The notes beneath the pieces are model-generated. The model made no database searches. It saw nothing but the letters and a program-made list of their open reading frames with translations, and was not told where the DNA came from. The position numbers and the translations under genes are program-made. A stretch of 64,000 nt of DNA from an uncultured Clostridia bacterium (GTDB lineage Bacteria > Bacillota > Clostridia > Oscillospirales > Oscillospiraceae), in assembly GCA_937890525.1 (NCBI GenBank), contig CALADI010000016.1, positions 1 to 64,000 on the forward strand, read 5' to 3'. Of this stretch, positions 40,035 through 48,191 are shown one piece after another. Each line of letters opens with the position of its first letter. Position 1 is the stretch's first letter.

Positions 40035-42284
40035 TTACATACGAATGCTGATCTGCTGCTCGGGGGCGTCCTCAGGCTTGAGGATGGCGCCGGCAGCGGG
40101 GAGGGTTTTGGCACGATATCGGGATTCGTTGACGATGCCGCTTTCCGACAGGGGGCAGGCGAAGTCAAACGCGGCTTTCTTCCGCAGGGACATGAGCCCC
40201 ACGCCGATGGTGGATCGGGTGGTCTTGGGCATGAGCAGCGCCGAGGAGAAGATCAGCGCCCGTCCGTCGGTGGAGTAGGCAGCGATCTGCTGGTCGGTGT
40301 CCATGGAAAGCACAGTCCGCAGGGGGCTCTTGTCGGAATAAGCGCCGGTGAGCTTTTTGCGGTTGGTCTTGGTCTCGTAGGCGCTGAGGGGCACCTTAGC
40401 CACCTTGCCGTTGGCGAAGAAGAACAGCACGAAGCCGGTGTAATCCCCAGCCGGGATCACGCTGACGATGCTCTCGCCCTGATCCATGGCCAGCTTCGTG
40501 GGCAGGAAGTCGCCCAAAAGGGATGCCTTGGAATCCTCAAAGTCGGAAAGCCGGGTCTTGTAGCATTGGAACCGGTCAGTAAACACCAGCAGCTCCGCTC
40601 GGTTGGTGGTTTCGATGGTGAAGTCCAGACTGTCCCCCTCTTTGAACTTCTGTTCACCGGACATCCGAAGACTCTGGGGGGTGATCTTCTTGAGATACCC
40701 CTGCTTGGACACGAACAGGTGAACGGGGTAGTCCGGGATCTCATCAGCTTCCTCGGTGTCGAAAGGATCTTCCTCGGTCTGGTACACCAGCTCGGTCTTC
40801 CGGGGCTGACCGTATTTCTTGATGACCTGCTGCAATTCGCCGATGATGACCTTTTGTAGGCGGCGGGTGCTTTTCAGCGTCGCTTGGAGGTCGGCGATCT
40901 CCTGTTCCAGATCCTCGATGGCACGGGTCTGCTTCAGGATGTATTCCCGGTTGATGTTGCGCAGCTTGATCTCAGCCACGAAATTCGCCTGCACTTCGTC
41001 GATGCCGAAGCCGATCATCAAATTGGGCACGACCTCGCTTTCCAGTTCGGTCTTGCGGATGATGTCCACGGCTTTGTCGATGTCCAGCAGGATCCGTTCC
41101 AGACCCTTGAGCAGGTGCAGCCGGTCGGACTTCTTCTGGACTTGGAAATAGATCCTGCGCCGGACGCATTCCGTCCGCCATGCAGTCCACTCATCCAGAA
41201 TTTCTCCCACGCCCATCACCCGGGGCATTCCGGCGATGAGGATGTTGAAGTTGCAGGCGAAGCTGTCCTGCAAGGGGGTCATGCGGAAGAGCTTGGCCAT
41301 CAGCTTGTCCGGCTCTGCGCCCCGCTTCAGGTCGATGGTCAGCTTCAGACCGCCCAGATCCGTCTCGTCCCGCATATCCGAGATCTCCTTGATCTTACCG
41401 GCCTTGATGAGGTCGGCCACCTTGTCCATGATGACCTCGGTAGAGGTGGAGTAGGGGATCTGGTAGATCTCGATGAGGTTGCCCTCTTTGAGGTAGCGCC
41501 ACTTGGCCCGGAGCCGGAAGCTGCCCCGCCCGGTGGCGTAGATCTCCCGCACCTGGGCTTCGTCGTACAGCAGCTCACCGCCGGTGGAGAAGTCGGGACC
41601 GGGCATGGTTTCCAGAATGTCATGCTCCGGGTTTTCCATCAAGGCGATGGCGGTCTTGCACACCTCCGCCAGATTGAACGAGCAGATGTTGCTGGCCATG
41701 CCAACGGCGATGCCCTGATTTGCCGATACCAGCACATTGGGGAAGGTGGTGGGCAGCAGGGACGGCTCTTTCATGGTGGCGTCGTAGTTGTCCACCATGT
41801 CCACGGTGTCGGAATCGATGTCCCGGAACAGCTCGGCGCAGATGGGCTCCAGCTTGGCTTCGGTGTATCGGGAGGCGGCATAGGCCATATCCCGGGAGTA
41901 GACCTTACCGAAGTTGCCCTTGGAGTCCACAAAGGGGTGCAGCAGCGTCTCGTTGCCCCGGGCCAGACGCACCATGGTCTCGTAGATGGCGGCGTCGCCG
42001 TGGGGGTTCAGGCGCATGGTCTGACCCACGATGTTGGCAGATTTCGTCCGGGCGCCGTTGAGCAGATTCATCTTGTACATGGTGTACAGCAGCTTCCGGT
42101 GGGAGGGCTTGAAGCCGTCGATTTCCGGGATGGCACGGGACACGATGACGCTCATGGCGTAGGGCATATAGTTGATCTCCAGCGTTTCGGAGATGGGCTG
42201 CTCCACGGTGGAGCCTACCAGCCCCATGATCCCTTCCGTGGAGACCTTCTTCTTTTGGTTGTTATCCTGTTTTTTCTTTGCCAT
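40035..42284 (-). CDS. Type IIA topoisomerase A subunit (divergent ParC/GyrA-like)
   Basis: A 749-residue DNA-cleaving subunit. The catalytic tyrosine is Tyr140 in SRYTEAKL. The quinolone region reads PHGDAAIYE at 94-102, with Ala98 where GyrA/ParC usually have serine and Glu102 at the second resistance position. A long coiled-coil (about 455-490) and a beta-pinwheel-like C-terminal domain follow. It pairs with the ParE-like subunit 12 bases upstream. Divergence from canonical GyrA suggests topoisomerase IV or an extra Clostridia-type enzyme, with gyrA/gyrB expected elsewhere. Confidence 0.88.
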   Translation of the reverse strand: MAKKKQDNNQKKKVSTEGIMGLVGSTVEQPISETLEINYMPYAMSVIVSRAIPEIDGFKPSHRKLLYTMYKMNLLNGARTKSANIVGQTMRLNPHGDAAIYETMVRLARGNETLLHPFVDSKGNFGKVYSRDMAYAASRYTEAKLEPICAELFRDIDSDTVDMVDNYDATMKEPSLLPTTFPNVLVSANQGIAVGMASNICSFNLAEVCKTAIALMENPEHDILETMPGPDFSTGGELLYDEAQVREIYATGRGSFRLRAKWRYLKEGNLIEIYQIPYSTSTEVIMDKVADLIKAGKIKEISDMRDETDLGGLKLTIDLKRGAEPDKLMAKLFRMTPLQDSFACNFNILIAGMPRVMGVGEILDEWTAWRTECVRRRIYFQVQKKSDRLHLLKGLERILLDIDKAVDIIRKTELESEVVPNLMIGFGIDEVQANFVAEIKLRNINREYILKQTRAIEDLEQEIADLQATLKSTRRLQKVIIGELQQVIKKYGQPRKTELVYQTEEDPFDTEEADEIPDYPVHLFVSKQGYLKKITPQSLRMSGEQKFKEGDSLDFTIETTNRAELLVFTDRFQCYKTRLSDFEDSKASLLGDFLPTKLAMDQGESIVSVIPAGDYTGFVLFFFANGKVAKVPLSAYETKTNRKKLTGAYSDKSPLRTVLSMDTDQQIAAYSTDGRALIFSSALLMPKTTRSTIGVGLMSLRKKAAFDFACPLSESGIVNESRYRAKTLPAAGAILKPEDAPEQQISIRM

Positions 42285-42296
42285 GGTCTGATTCCT

Positions 42297-44276
42297 TTAC
42301 GAGATATCCGCCAGATCCAGATATCTGGCGCCGTTTTCCGCAATGAAGTTCTTCCGCTCGGAAAGATTGTCCCCCAGAAGTACATCAAAGTAGTGGGAGG
42401 TGCGCTCGGCATCCTCGGGCATGACCTTGATGAGCCGGCGGGTCTCGGGGTTCATGGTGGTCATCCACATCATCTCCGGGTCGTTTTCACCAAGACCCTT
42501 GGAGCGCTGGATGGAGACTTTTTTGCCCTCCAGCTTTTTCAGAATATCCACCTTCTCCTGCTCGTTGTAAGCAAACCATGTTTGATCCTTGCAGGTGATT
42601 TCGAACAGGGGGGACTCTGCGATGAACACATAGCCGTTGCGGATGAGGGTGGGGCACAGCCGGTAGAGCATGGTCAGCACCAGCGTGCGGATCTGGAAGC
42701 CGTCCACATCGGCATCGGTACAGATGACCACCTTATTCCAGCGCAGGTTGTCCAGATCGAAGGAAGACAGCTCCTTCGCTTTCTTGCCTTGGATCTCTAC
42801 CCCGCAGCCCAAGACCTTCATCAGGTCGGTGATGATGGGGGAGGCGAAGATCTTGTGATAGTCTGCCTTCAGACAGTTGAGGATCTTGCCACGGATGGGC
42901 ATGATGCCTTGGAATTCCGAATCCCGGGACAGCTTCACCGAGCCCAGAGCGGAATCGCCCTCGACGATGTACAGCTCCCGCTTGGCGGTATCCCGGCTGC
43001 GGCAGTCCACGAATTTCTGCACCCGGTTGGCGATATCCACCGAGCCGGACAGCTTCTTCTTCACGCTGGATTTGGTCTTTTCGGCGGATTCTCTTGCCCG
43101 CTTGTTGACCAAGATCTGCTCGGCGGCCCGGTCGGCGTCCTGCTTGCACTCCAAGAACCAGACCTGAAGCTGATCCTTCAAGAAGGCGGTCATAGCATCC
43201 TGGGTGAACTTGGAGTTGACACTCTTTTTGGTCTGATTCTCAAAGCAGCCGATGGTGGAGAAACAGTTGGTGATGATGACAAGAGAGTCCAGAATGTCCT
43301 GAAACAGGATCTTGCTCTCGGTTTTGGTGTATTTATTATTGTCCTTCAGATATTTGTCGAAGGCGGCGGTGAAGGCAGAACGCACCGCTTTGTCCGGGCT
43401 GCCGCCGTATTCCAGCCAGCTGGAATTGTGGTAGAATTCGGTGTGGCTGAGTTTCTTGGAGAAGCAGAAGGACACGGTGATCTTCAGCTTCATCTCCGGG
43501 CGGTTCTCGGCGTCCCGACCCCGGCGCTCGGTTTCCCAATAGACGGGCATGGTGAAGGCGTCGTCCCCCACCAGCTCTTCCAGATATTGCTTGATGCCGC
43601 CGTCATAGCGGAATTCTTCTGTTTCGAACTTGCCTCCGGTCTGATTGCGGAAGCGGAAAGTGATCCCGGGGTTCACCACAGCCTGACGGCGCATCACATC
43701 CCGGTAATACTCTGCCGGAATGTTGATGTCAGTAAAGATCTCCCGATCCGGCTTCCAATGGAAGCAGGAGCCAGTCTTTTTCCGGTCGGTAGGTTCTTTG
43801 GTCAGACCGCCGATGTTGCGTCCCTTTTCGAAATGAAGGGTGTACTTGAACCCGTCCCGGTGGATCACCGCATCGAAGAAGGAGGAGGCATACTGGGTGG
43901 CACAGGAGCCAAGTCCGTTCAAGCCCAGAGAGTATTCGTAGTTTTCGCCGTTTTCGCCGTATTTGCCGCCGGCGTACATTTCGCAGAACACCAGTTCCCA
44001 GTTGAACCGCTGTTCTTTTTCGTTGTAGTCCACCGGGCAGCCCCGCCCGAAATCCTCTACCTCCACAGACTGGTCGGCGTAGCGGGTGACGATGATGGTA
44101 TCGCCGTGTCCCTCCCGTGCCTCGTCGATGGCGTTGGATAGGATCTCAAATACTGCGTGCTTGCAGCCTTCCAGATCATCCGAGCCGAAAATGACCGCCG
44201 GGCGCTTTCGCACCCGCTCCTCGCCCTTGAGCATGGAGATGCTGGAATTGCCGTATTGTTGCGTTTTTTTAGCCAT
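42297..44276 (-). CDS. Type IIA topoisomerase B subunit (divergent ParE/GyrB-like)
   Basis: A 659-residue ATPase subunit. The GHKL domain shows FEILSNAIDEA (catalytic Glu and Mg-binding Asn), DFGRGCPV and the lid region LGLNGLGS. The TOPRIM domain has EGDSALGS instead of the usual EGDSAGGS, PIRGKILN, and DADVDGFQI instead of DADVDGAHI. ATG 44276 is chosen for length and because a GGCAGG-type site precedes it. It probably acts with the next gene to unlink DNA. It is first in a four-gene operon with a good promoter. Confidence 0.9.
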   Translation of the reverse strand: MAKKTQQYGNSSISMLKGEERVRKRPAVIFGSDDLEGCKHAVFEILSNAIDEAREGHGDTIIVTRYADQSVEVEDFGRGCPVDYNEKEQRFNWELVFCEMYAGGKYGENGENYEYSLGLNGLGSCATQYASSFFDAVIHRDGFKYTLHFEKGRNIGGLTKEPTDRKKTGSCFHWKPDREIFTDINIPAEYYRDVMRRQAVVNPGITFRFRNQTGGKFETEEFRYDGGIKQYLEELVGDDAFTMPVYWETERRGRDAENRPEMKLKITVSFCFSKKLSHTEFYHNSSWLEYGGSPDKAVRSAFTAAFDKYLKDNNKYTKTESKILFQDILDSLVIITNCFSTIGCFENQTKKSVNSKFTQDAMTAFLKDQLQVWFLECKQDADRAAEQILVNKRARESAEKTKSSVKKKLSGSVDIANRVQKFVDCRSRDTAKRELYIVEGDSALGSVKLSRDSEFQGIMPIRGKILNCLKADYHKIFASPIITDLMKVLGCGVEIQGKKAKELSSFDLDNLRWNKVVICTDADVDGFQIRTLVLTMLYRLCPTLIRNGYVFIAESPLFEITCKDQTWFAYNEQEKVDILKKLEGKKVSIQRSKGLGENDPEMMWMTTMNPETRRLIKVMPEDAERTSHYFDVLLGDNLSERKNFIAENGARYLDLADIS

Positions 44277-44316
44277 AAATTCAAACCTGCCATAATTATC
44301 CAGTAATATTCTATAT

Positions 44317-44345
44317 ATTATATGCAATTTTCCCCCGGAAGTCAA
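44317..44345 (-). promoter_or_regulatory. Promoter of the topoisomerase operon
   Basis: Minus-strand TTGACT (44345-44340), 17-base spacer, TATAAT (44322-44317). Confidence 0.85.
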
Positions 44346-44380
44346 TCGATCCGCCAGGGAAGACCCGTGCAAATGGGTAC

Positions 44381-44408
44381 AAAAAAATCCCTTCCCGCCG
44401 GGAAGGGA
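44381..44408 (-). terminator. Terminator of secG
   Basis: TCCCTTCCCG pairs with CGGGAAGGGA. The minus-strand tail is seven T. Confidence 0.87.
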
Positions 44409-44424
44409 ATTTATTTGTGGTCGA

Positions 44425-44655
44425 TCACACCAGACTCAGAGCCAGAGTCAGCAACAGCCATACAGCGGCGATCCACTTGGTGGAGGATGCCAGCAGATGA
44501 TCCGCACCGCCCTTGGCATTCTTGCTCATGTAGGAATCGGAATTGCCAGCGATGGCACCGGAAAGACCGGCCTCCTTGCCGGACTGCACCAGAACAACAC
44601 CGATCAGGGCGAGACTGGCCAGAACTTCCAGAACTGTCAGAATGGTTTCAAGCAT
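44425..44655 (-). CDS. secG: Preprotein translocase subunit SecG
   Basis: This 76-residue membrane protein has two hydrophobic segments (5-24 and 58-75) around a loop with the SecG signature VLVQSGKEAGLSGAIAG. It is an accessory part of the SecYEG channel. GGAGGGAGG precedes the ATG. It is monocistronic; the usual smpB/rnr neighbours are absent. Confidence 0.94.
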   Translation of the reverse strand: MLETILTVLEVLASLALIGVVLVQSGKEAGLSGAIAGNSDSYMSKNAKGGADHLLASSTKWIAAVWLLLTLALSLV

Positions 44656-44745
44656 CGAAAATAACCTCCCTCCACGCTACGGCAGAACCGCCGGAATGGG
44701 CGAATTCGAATCCGTTTGCGGATAATAAATAACATTAGCCTGTTT

Positions 44746-44774
44746 AATATAGCACACAAATCCCGGTAAGGCAA
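44746..44774 (-). promoter_or_regulatory. Promoter of secG
   Basis: Minus-strand TTGCCT (44774-44769), 17-base spacer, TATATT (44751-44746). Confidence 0.65.
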
Positions 44775-44839
44775 GAGCGTTTTTTTCAAAACAGGCTGTA
44801 TTTGATAAAAAAAGAGCGATTGAAAGCGATTTTGTAGCT

Positions 44840-44880
44840 TTGCACAATTCTACGATGAAATCTGACCTAGAATTATGCAA
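44840..44880. repeat. Imperfect inverted repeat, function unknown
   Basis: Arms TTGCACAATTCTA (44840-44852) and TAGAATTATGCAA (44868-44880) pair at 12 of 13 positions around a 15-base centre. There is no T-tract, so it is not an ordinary terminator. It lies between secG's promoter and the end of the rnf-type operon. Confidence 0.5.
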
Positions 44881-44900
44881 GTAAACACTTCCAAATCAAT

Positions 44901-44929
44901 GTACCCCGGACGGGATCCGTCCGGGGTAC
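44901..44929 (-). terminator. Hairpin ending the rnf-type operon
   Basis: GTACCCCGGACGG pairs perfectly with CCGTCCGGGGTAC, six bases after the last stop. The tail (ATTGATTTGG) is poor in T, so it may work with RNA processing. Confidence 0.65.
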
Positions 44930-44935
44930 GCAGGA

Positions 44936-45373
44936 TCAAAGCAGGATGCCGGCAAAGCACTGGCATGCCAGCCACAAGGACAGGGCGCTGATGAATACGG
45001 CACCGTGAGCCTTGGGACCGGAGTTGACCCGATCCATCATGGACTGGAACAGCCATGCAAGTACCGTGAAGGTAACGCCGCCGATGACGGCCAGCTTCAG
45101 CACATCCATCCCATGGACATAGCCTGCGGCCATGGGAAGCAGTCCGAAGGTCAGCGCCGACAGGAGTCCGACGCACACATAGCACCGCCGAGCGCCGGGG
45201 GCGAGGTAGTGCTCTGCCACCAGAACCATCAGTGACAGCGCCGCCAGATTCGGGATGTTGATCTGGGGCAGGATCACGATGGGAGCAAAGGTATTGACCA
45301 GTACGAACACCAGCATGGTCGCCGTTACGCCGGCGCACAGCAGGATGTTCAGCAGAAAAGGCTTATTCTTCAT
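44936..45373 (-). CDS. Unrecognised polytopic membrane protein of the rnf-type operon
   Basis: A 145-residue, very hydrophobic protein with four or five predicted membrane segments (about 7-33, 42-58, 66-85, 92-114, 126-144) and short loops. Cys69, Cys71 and Cys137 are the only obvious polar membrane-proximal thiols besides Cys13. It does not resemble RnfA, RnfE or NqrD/E, which are about 190-200 residues with six segments. The ATG at 45373 is set by a GGAGG site inside the last codons of rnfG. Its place in the operon suggests a role as partner or membrane anchor for the RnfC-D-G proteins. Confidence 0.75.
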   Translation of the reverse strand: MKNKPFLLNILLCAGVTATMLVFVLVNTFAPIVILPQINIPNLAALSLMVLVAEHYLAPGARRCYVCVGLLSALTFGLLPMAAGYVHGMDVLKLAVIGGVTFTVLAWLFQSMMDRVNSGPKAHGAVFISALSLWLACQCFAGILL

Positions 45374-45378
45374 AACCA

Positions 45379-45918
45379 TTAACCTCCCCAAGATGTTGCG
45401 CTGGAAGAAGTATCCGCGCCGGTGACGAAGGCCACGGCGGAATTGACACCCCGGGCGATGGCCTTGGAGGTGACGGTGGCGCCGGTGAGAGCATCCACAT
45501 TGGTGCCGATCTCGGCAGAGCCGTCGGTGTTCAGGAACTGCACCAAGAATTTGTAGTCGGTGAGGGCCTGCGCACCGAGACCGTAAGTCTCCTGCATCTG
45601 CTGGACCTGCATACCGGTCACGAGACCGTCATTGCTGACGCCGACCAGCATGGCGATGTCCCCGGCATAGCCGTGGGGCACCACAAAGACGGCGTAGCCC
45701 GCATCGGACTTATAGGTGGAGCGGATGGTTTCGTCCTCTCCGGTGTACTCCTCAAGAGTGAACTCGGTGCTGCCGGGCAGAACGGTCTGCATCCGGTTGA
45801 GCAGGTACGCCTGCTCGTTGCTTTCCCGCAGACCTGCGGTGGCAGTGGTGACGCCGAACACCAGCAGGGCGCACAGGGCGATGATGACAATGGGAGTCAG
45901 CAGCTTAGACAGTTTCAT
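45379..45918 (-). CDS. rnfG: RnfG-like FMN-binding electron transport subunit
   Basis: A 179-residue protein with one N-terminal membrane segment (residues 8-30) and an extracytoplasmic FMN-binding domain. The flavin-acceptor motif DALTGATVTSKA near residues 145-156 carries the threonine to which ApbE-type enzymes attach FMN. The ATG overlaps the rnfD stop by four bases. In complete Rnf complexes RnfG passes electrons between membrane carriers; here RnfE, A and B are not encoded nearby. Confidence 0.9.
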   Translation of the reverse strand: MKLSKLLTPIVIIALCALLVFGVTTATAGLRESNEQAYLLNRMQTVLPGSTEFTLEEYTGEDETIRSTYKSDAGYAVFVVPHGYAGDIAMLVGVSNDGLVTGMQVQQMQETYGLGAQALTDYKFLVQFLNTDGSAEIGTNVDALTGATVTSKAIARGVNSAVAFVTGADTSSSATSWGG

Positions 45919-46862
45919 GCCTGACCTCCTTTCTTGGCGGTGCCGAAACGGCGGGGGGCAGTATAGCGGTCCAGCGCCCAAGTCAGGGCGTTCATCAGCA
46001 AAATGGCGTAGGTAACACCCTCGGGATACAGACCGAAGTAGCGCAGCACCACCGTCAGCACGCCGCAGCCGATGCCGTAGAGGATCTGCCCCTTGGCGGT
46101 GACAGGGGAGGTGGCGTAGTCCGTTGCCATGAAGATGGCACCCAGCATCACACCGCCGCCGGTCAGGCTGTAGAGCATCCAAGCGATGGGGTTGCCGGTC
46201 TTAGAGAAGATCAGAGTCAGCACCGCTACGGTTCCCAGATATGCCACGGGGATCCGGGGGGAGATGACCTTGCGGATCACCAGATAGATGCCGCCCAGGA
46301 TCAATGCGGCTGCGCTGACCTCACCGATACAGCCGGGGATATTGCCCAGGAACATATCCATCAGGCTCTCCTCGGGCAGAGCGGGCATGACCATGTGGTG
46401 CAGGGGGGTGGCAGCGGTGACACCGTCTACGCCCAGCGCGTTGAACCGAACCATGGAAACCGGCCAGATCACCATCATCAGCGCACGGGCGGTGAGGGCG
46501 GGGTTGAACACATTCTGTCCCAGACCGCCGGCCATCAGCTTGACCACCACAATGGCGAACACGCTGCCCAGCGCCGCCTGATACAGGGGGATGGAAGCGG
46601 GCAGGGTCATGGCCAGCAGCAGTCCGGTGACCATGGCGGAGCAGTCCGGCAGGGTGTTACGCTTCTTGGTCAGCAGGGCGTAGAGCCATTCTGCGCCCAT
46701 GGCGGACAGAATGCTCACCGCCACCACCAGCAGGCTGCGGGTGCCCAGCACCCATGTACCCACCGCCAGAGCAGGCAGCAGGGCGATGCACACATCCAGC
46801 ATCAATCGGCTGGAGCGGAAATCCCCACGAATATGAGGAGAGGAAGCGACGGTTAGATTCAT
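45915..46862 (-). CDS. rnfD: RnfD-like membrane electron transport subunit
   Basis: A 315-residue protein with about nine membrane segments, of the RnfD/NqrB family. The covalent flavin site is DGVTAATPL near residues 156-164. Other family segments are GGLGQNVFNPALTARA and MLGAIFMATDYATSPVT. It overlaps rnfC by four bases upstream and rnfG by four downstream. RnfD is normally part of the ion-pumping core. Confidence 0.94.
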   Translation of the reverse strand: MNLTVASSPHIRGDFRSSRLMLDVCIALLPALAVGTWVLGTRSLLVVAVSILSAMGAEWLYALLTKKRNTLPDCSAMVTGLLLAMTLPASIPLYQAALGSVFAIVVVKLMAGGLGQNVFNPALTARALMMVIWPVSMVRFNALGVDGVTAATPLHHMVMPALPEESLMDMFLGNIPGCIGEVSAAALILGGIYLVIRKVISPRIPVAYLGTVAVLTLIFSKTGNPIAWMLYSLTGGGVMLGAIFMATDYATSPVTAKGQILYGIGCGVLTVVLRYFGLYPEGVTYAILLMNALTWALDRYTAPRRFGTAKKGGQA

Positions 46863-48169
46863 TTGCTGTTTGCCTCCTTGATCATTTGTTTGCCCTTGCG
46901 GAAGGACTCCACCAACGGCAGCTTTCCGGGGCAGGTAAAGGCGCAGCTTCCGCAGCCCATGCAGTCCATCAGATTCAGACGCTCCAGTTCATCCGTGCGT
47001 CCGGCGTTGACATAGCGGTACATGTACAGCGGCTGCAGGTGCATGGGACATACGCTGACGCACTTGCCGCAGCGCAGGCACACCGGATTCTCGGCGGCGC
47101 CGTTGCGGTCTTTCAGCAGGCAGAGGATGGAGTTGGTGGCCTTCACCACGGGAACGGACAGGTCGCTCTGAGCGATGCCCATCATTGGGCCGCCGCTGAT
47201 GACCCGCTCGGTGCGGTCATTCAGCCCGTTGGCGGCCTCGATCAGATCCCGGAAGGGCGTGCCGATGCGCACCACGAAGTTCTGGGGAGAGGTGATGGCC
47301 TCGCCGGAGATGGTGACGATGCGCTGGATCAGGGGCATGCCCAGACGGACAGCCCGGTAGATCGCCGCAAAGGTGGATACATTAAAGACGGCGCACCCCA
47401 CGCTGACCGGGAGCTGTCCCGGAGGGACTTCCCGCCCGGTGACGGACTGGATCAGCTGCTTTTCGGAACCCTGGGGGTAGCGGGTGGGCAGGATCAAGAT
47501 CTCGATCTCCGGGAAAGAACCGGAGAGGGACTTGATCTTCTCGATGGCGGCGGCTTTGTTGTCCTCCACCGCCAGAACCACACGCTCGGGCTTGAGCACA
47601 TGGCGCAGGATCATCATGCCCTCCAGCACATGCTCGGGGTTGGTGCGCAGCAGGGTATCGTCGGCGGTGATGTAGGGTTCACACTCGCAGGCGTTGGCGA
47701 TCAGGGTGTTCACATGCCCCATGGAGGACAGCGCCTTCACATTGCCGGGGAAGGCTGCGCCGCCCATGCCCACGATGCCGGCTTCCCGGATGGTGTGCAG
47801 GATCTGGTCAGCGTCCAGTTCCTCGGTGGGTGTCTGGCAGAGCTGATACTCGATGGTGTTGTCCTGAAAATCGTTGTCGATGACGATGGCGTTGACCATC
47901 TGACCGTTGGGATGGGGACGGGGCTCTACGGCGGTGACGGTGCCGGACACGGAAGCGTGCACGGGGACACACAGACCTTCGCCGTCACCGATCTTCTGCC
48001 CGCGCAGTACCTTGTCTCCCACCTTTACCAAAGGCTTACAGGGAGCGCCGATGTGCTGGGACAGGGGGATGATGACCTGCCGGGGGATCACCGGGTCGGC
48101 AGGATTGGCATTTGCGGAAAGCTCCTTGCGGTATGCAGGATGGATCCCGCCAAAAAACAGGTGTTTCAT
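46859..48169 (-). CDS. rnfC: RnfC-like NADH-binding iron-sulfur subunit
   Basis: A 436-residue peripheral protein. After the short N-terminal HPAYRKELS stretch come a barrel-hybrid-like domain, the flavin/NADH-binding region (GMGGAAFPGNVKA, NACECEPYITAD) and two CxxCxxCxxxCP 4Fe-4S motifs (CLRCGKCVSVCP, CMGCGSCAFTCP). It would take electrons from NADH, or deliver them, at the cytoplasmic face. It is followed directly by rnfD. Confidence 0.95.
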   Translation of the reverse strand: MKHLFFGGIHPAYRKELSANANPADPVIPRQVIIPLSQHIGAPCKPLVKVGDKVLRGQKIGDGEGLCVPVHASVSGTVTAVEPRPHPNGQMVNAIVIDNDFQDNTIEYQLCQTPTEELDADQILHTIREAGIVGMGGAAFPGNVKALSSMGHVNTLIANACECEPYITADDTLLRTNPEHVLEGMMILRHVLKPERVVLAVEDNKAAAIEKIKSLSGSFPEIEILILPTRYPQGSEKQLIQSVTGREVPPGQLPVSVGCAVFNVSTFAAIYRAVRLGMPLIQRIVTISGEAITSPQNFVVRIGTPFRDLIEAANGLNDRTERVISGGPMMGIAQSDLSVPVVKATNSILCLLKDRNGAAENPVCLRCGKCVSVCPMHLQPLYMYRYVNAGRTDELERLNLMDCMGCGSCAFTCPGKLPLVESFRKGKQMIKEANSK

Positions 48170-48191
48170 AGCTTCACCTCGTTCACTTTCT

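Noticed and set aside
40884..44141. Very long plus-strand open frame opposite the topoisomerase genes
   Set aside because: It is antisense to two well-supported genes, has no ribosome-binding site or recognisable domain, and is explained by the GC-rich codon pattern of the minus-strand genes.
44690..44725. Partial tRNA-like T-arm (GGATTCGAATTC) upstream of secG
   Set aside because: No acceptor, D or anticodon stems can be drawn around it.
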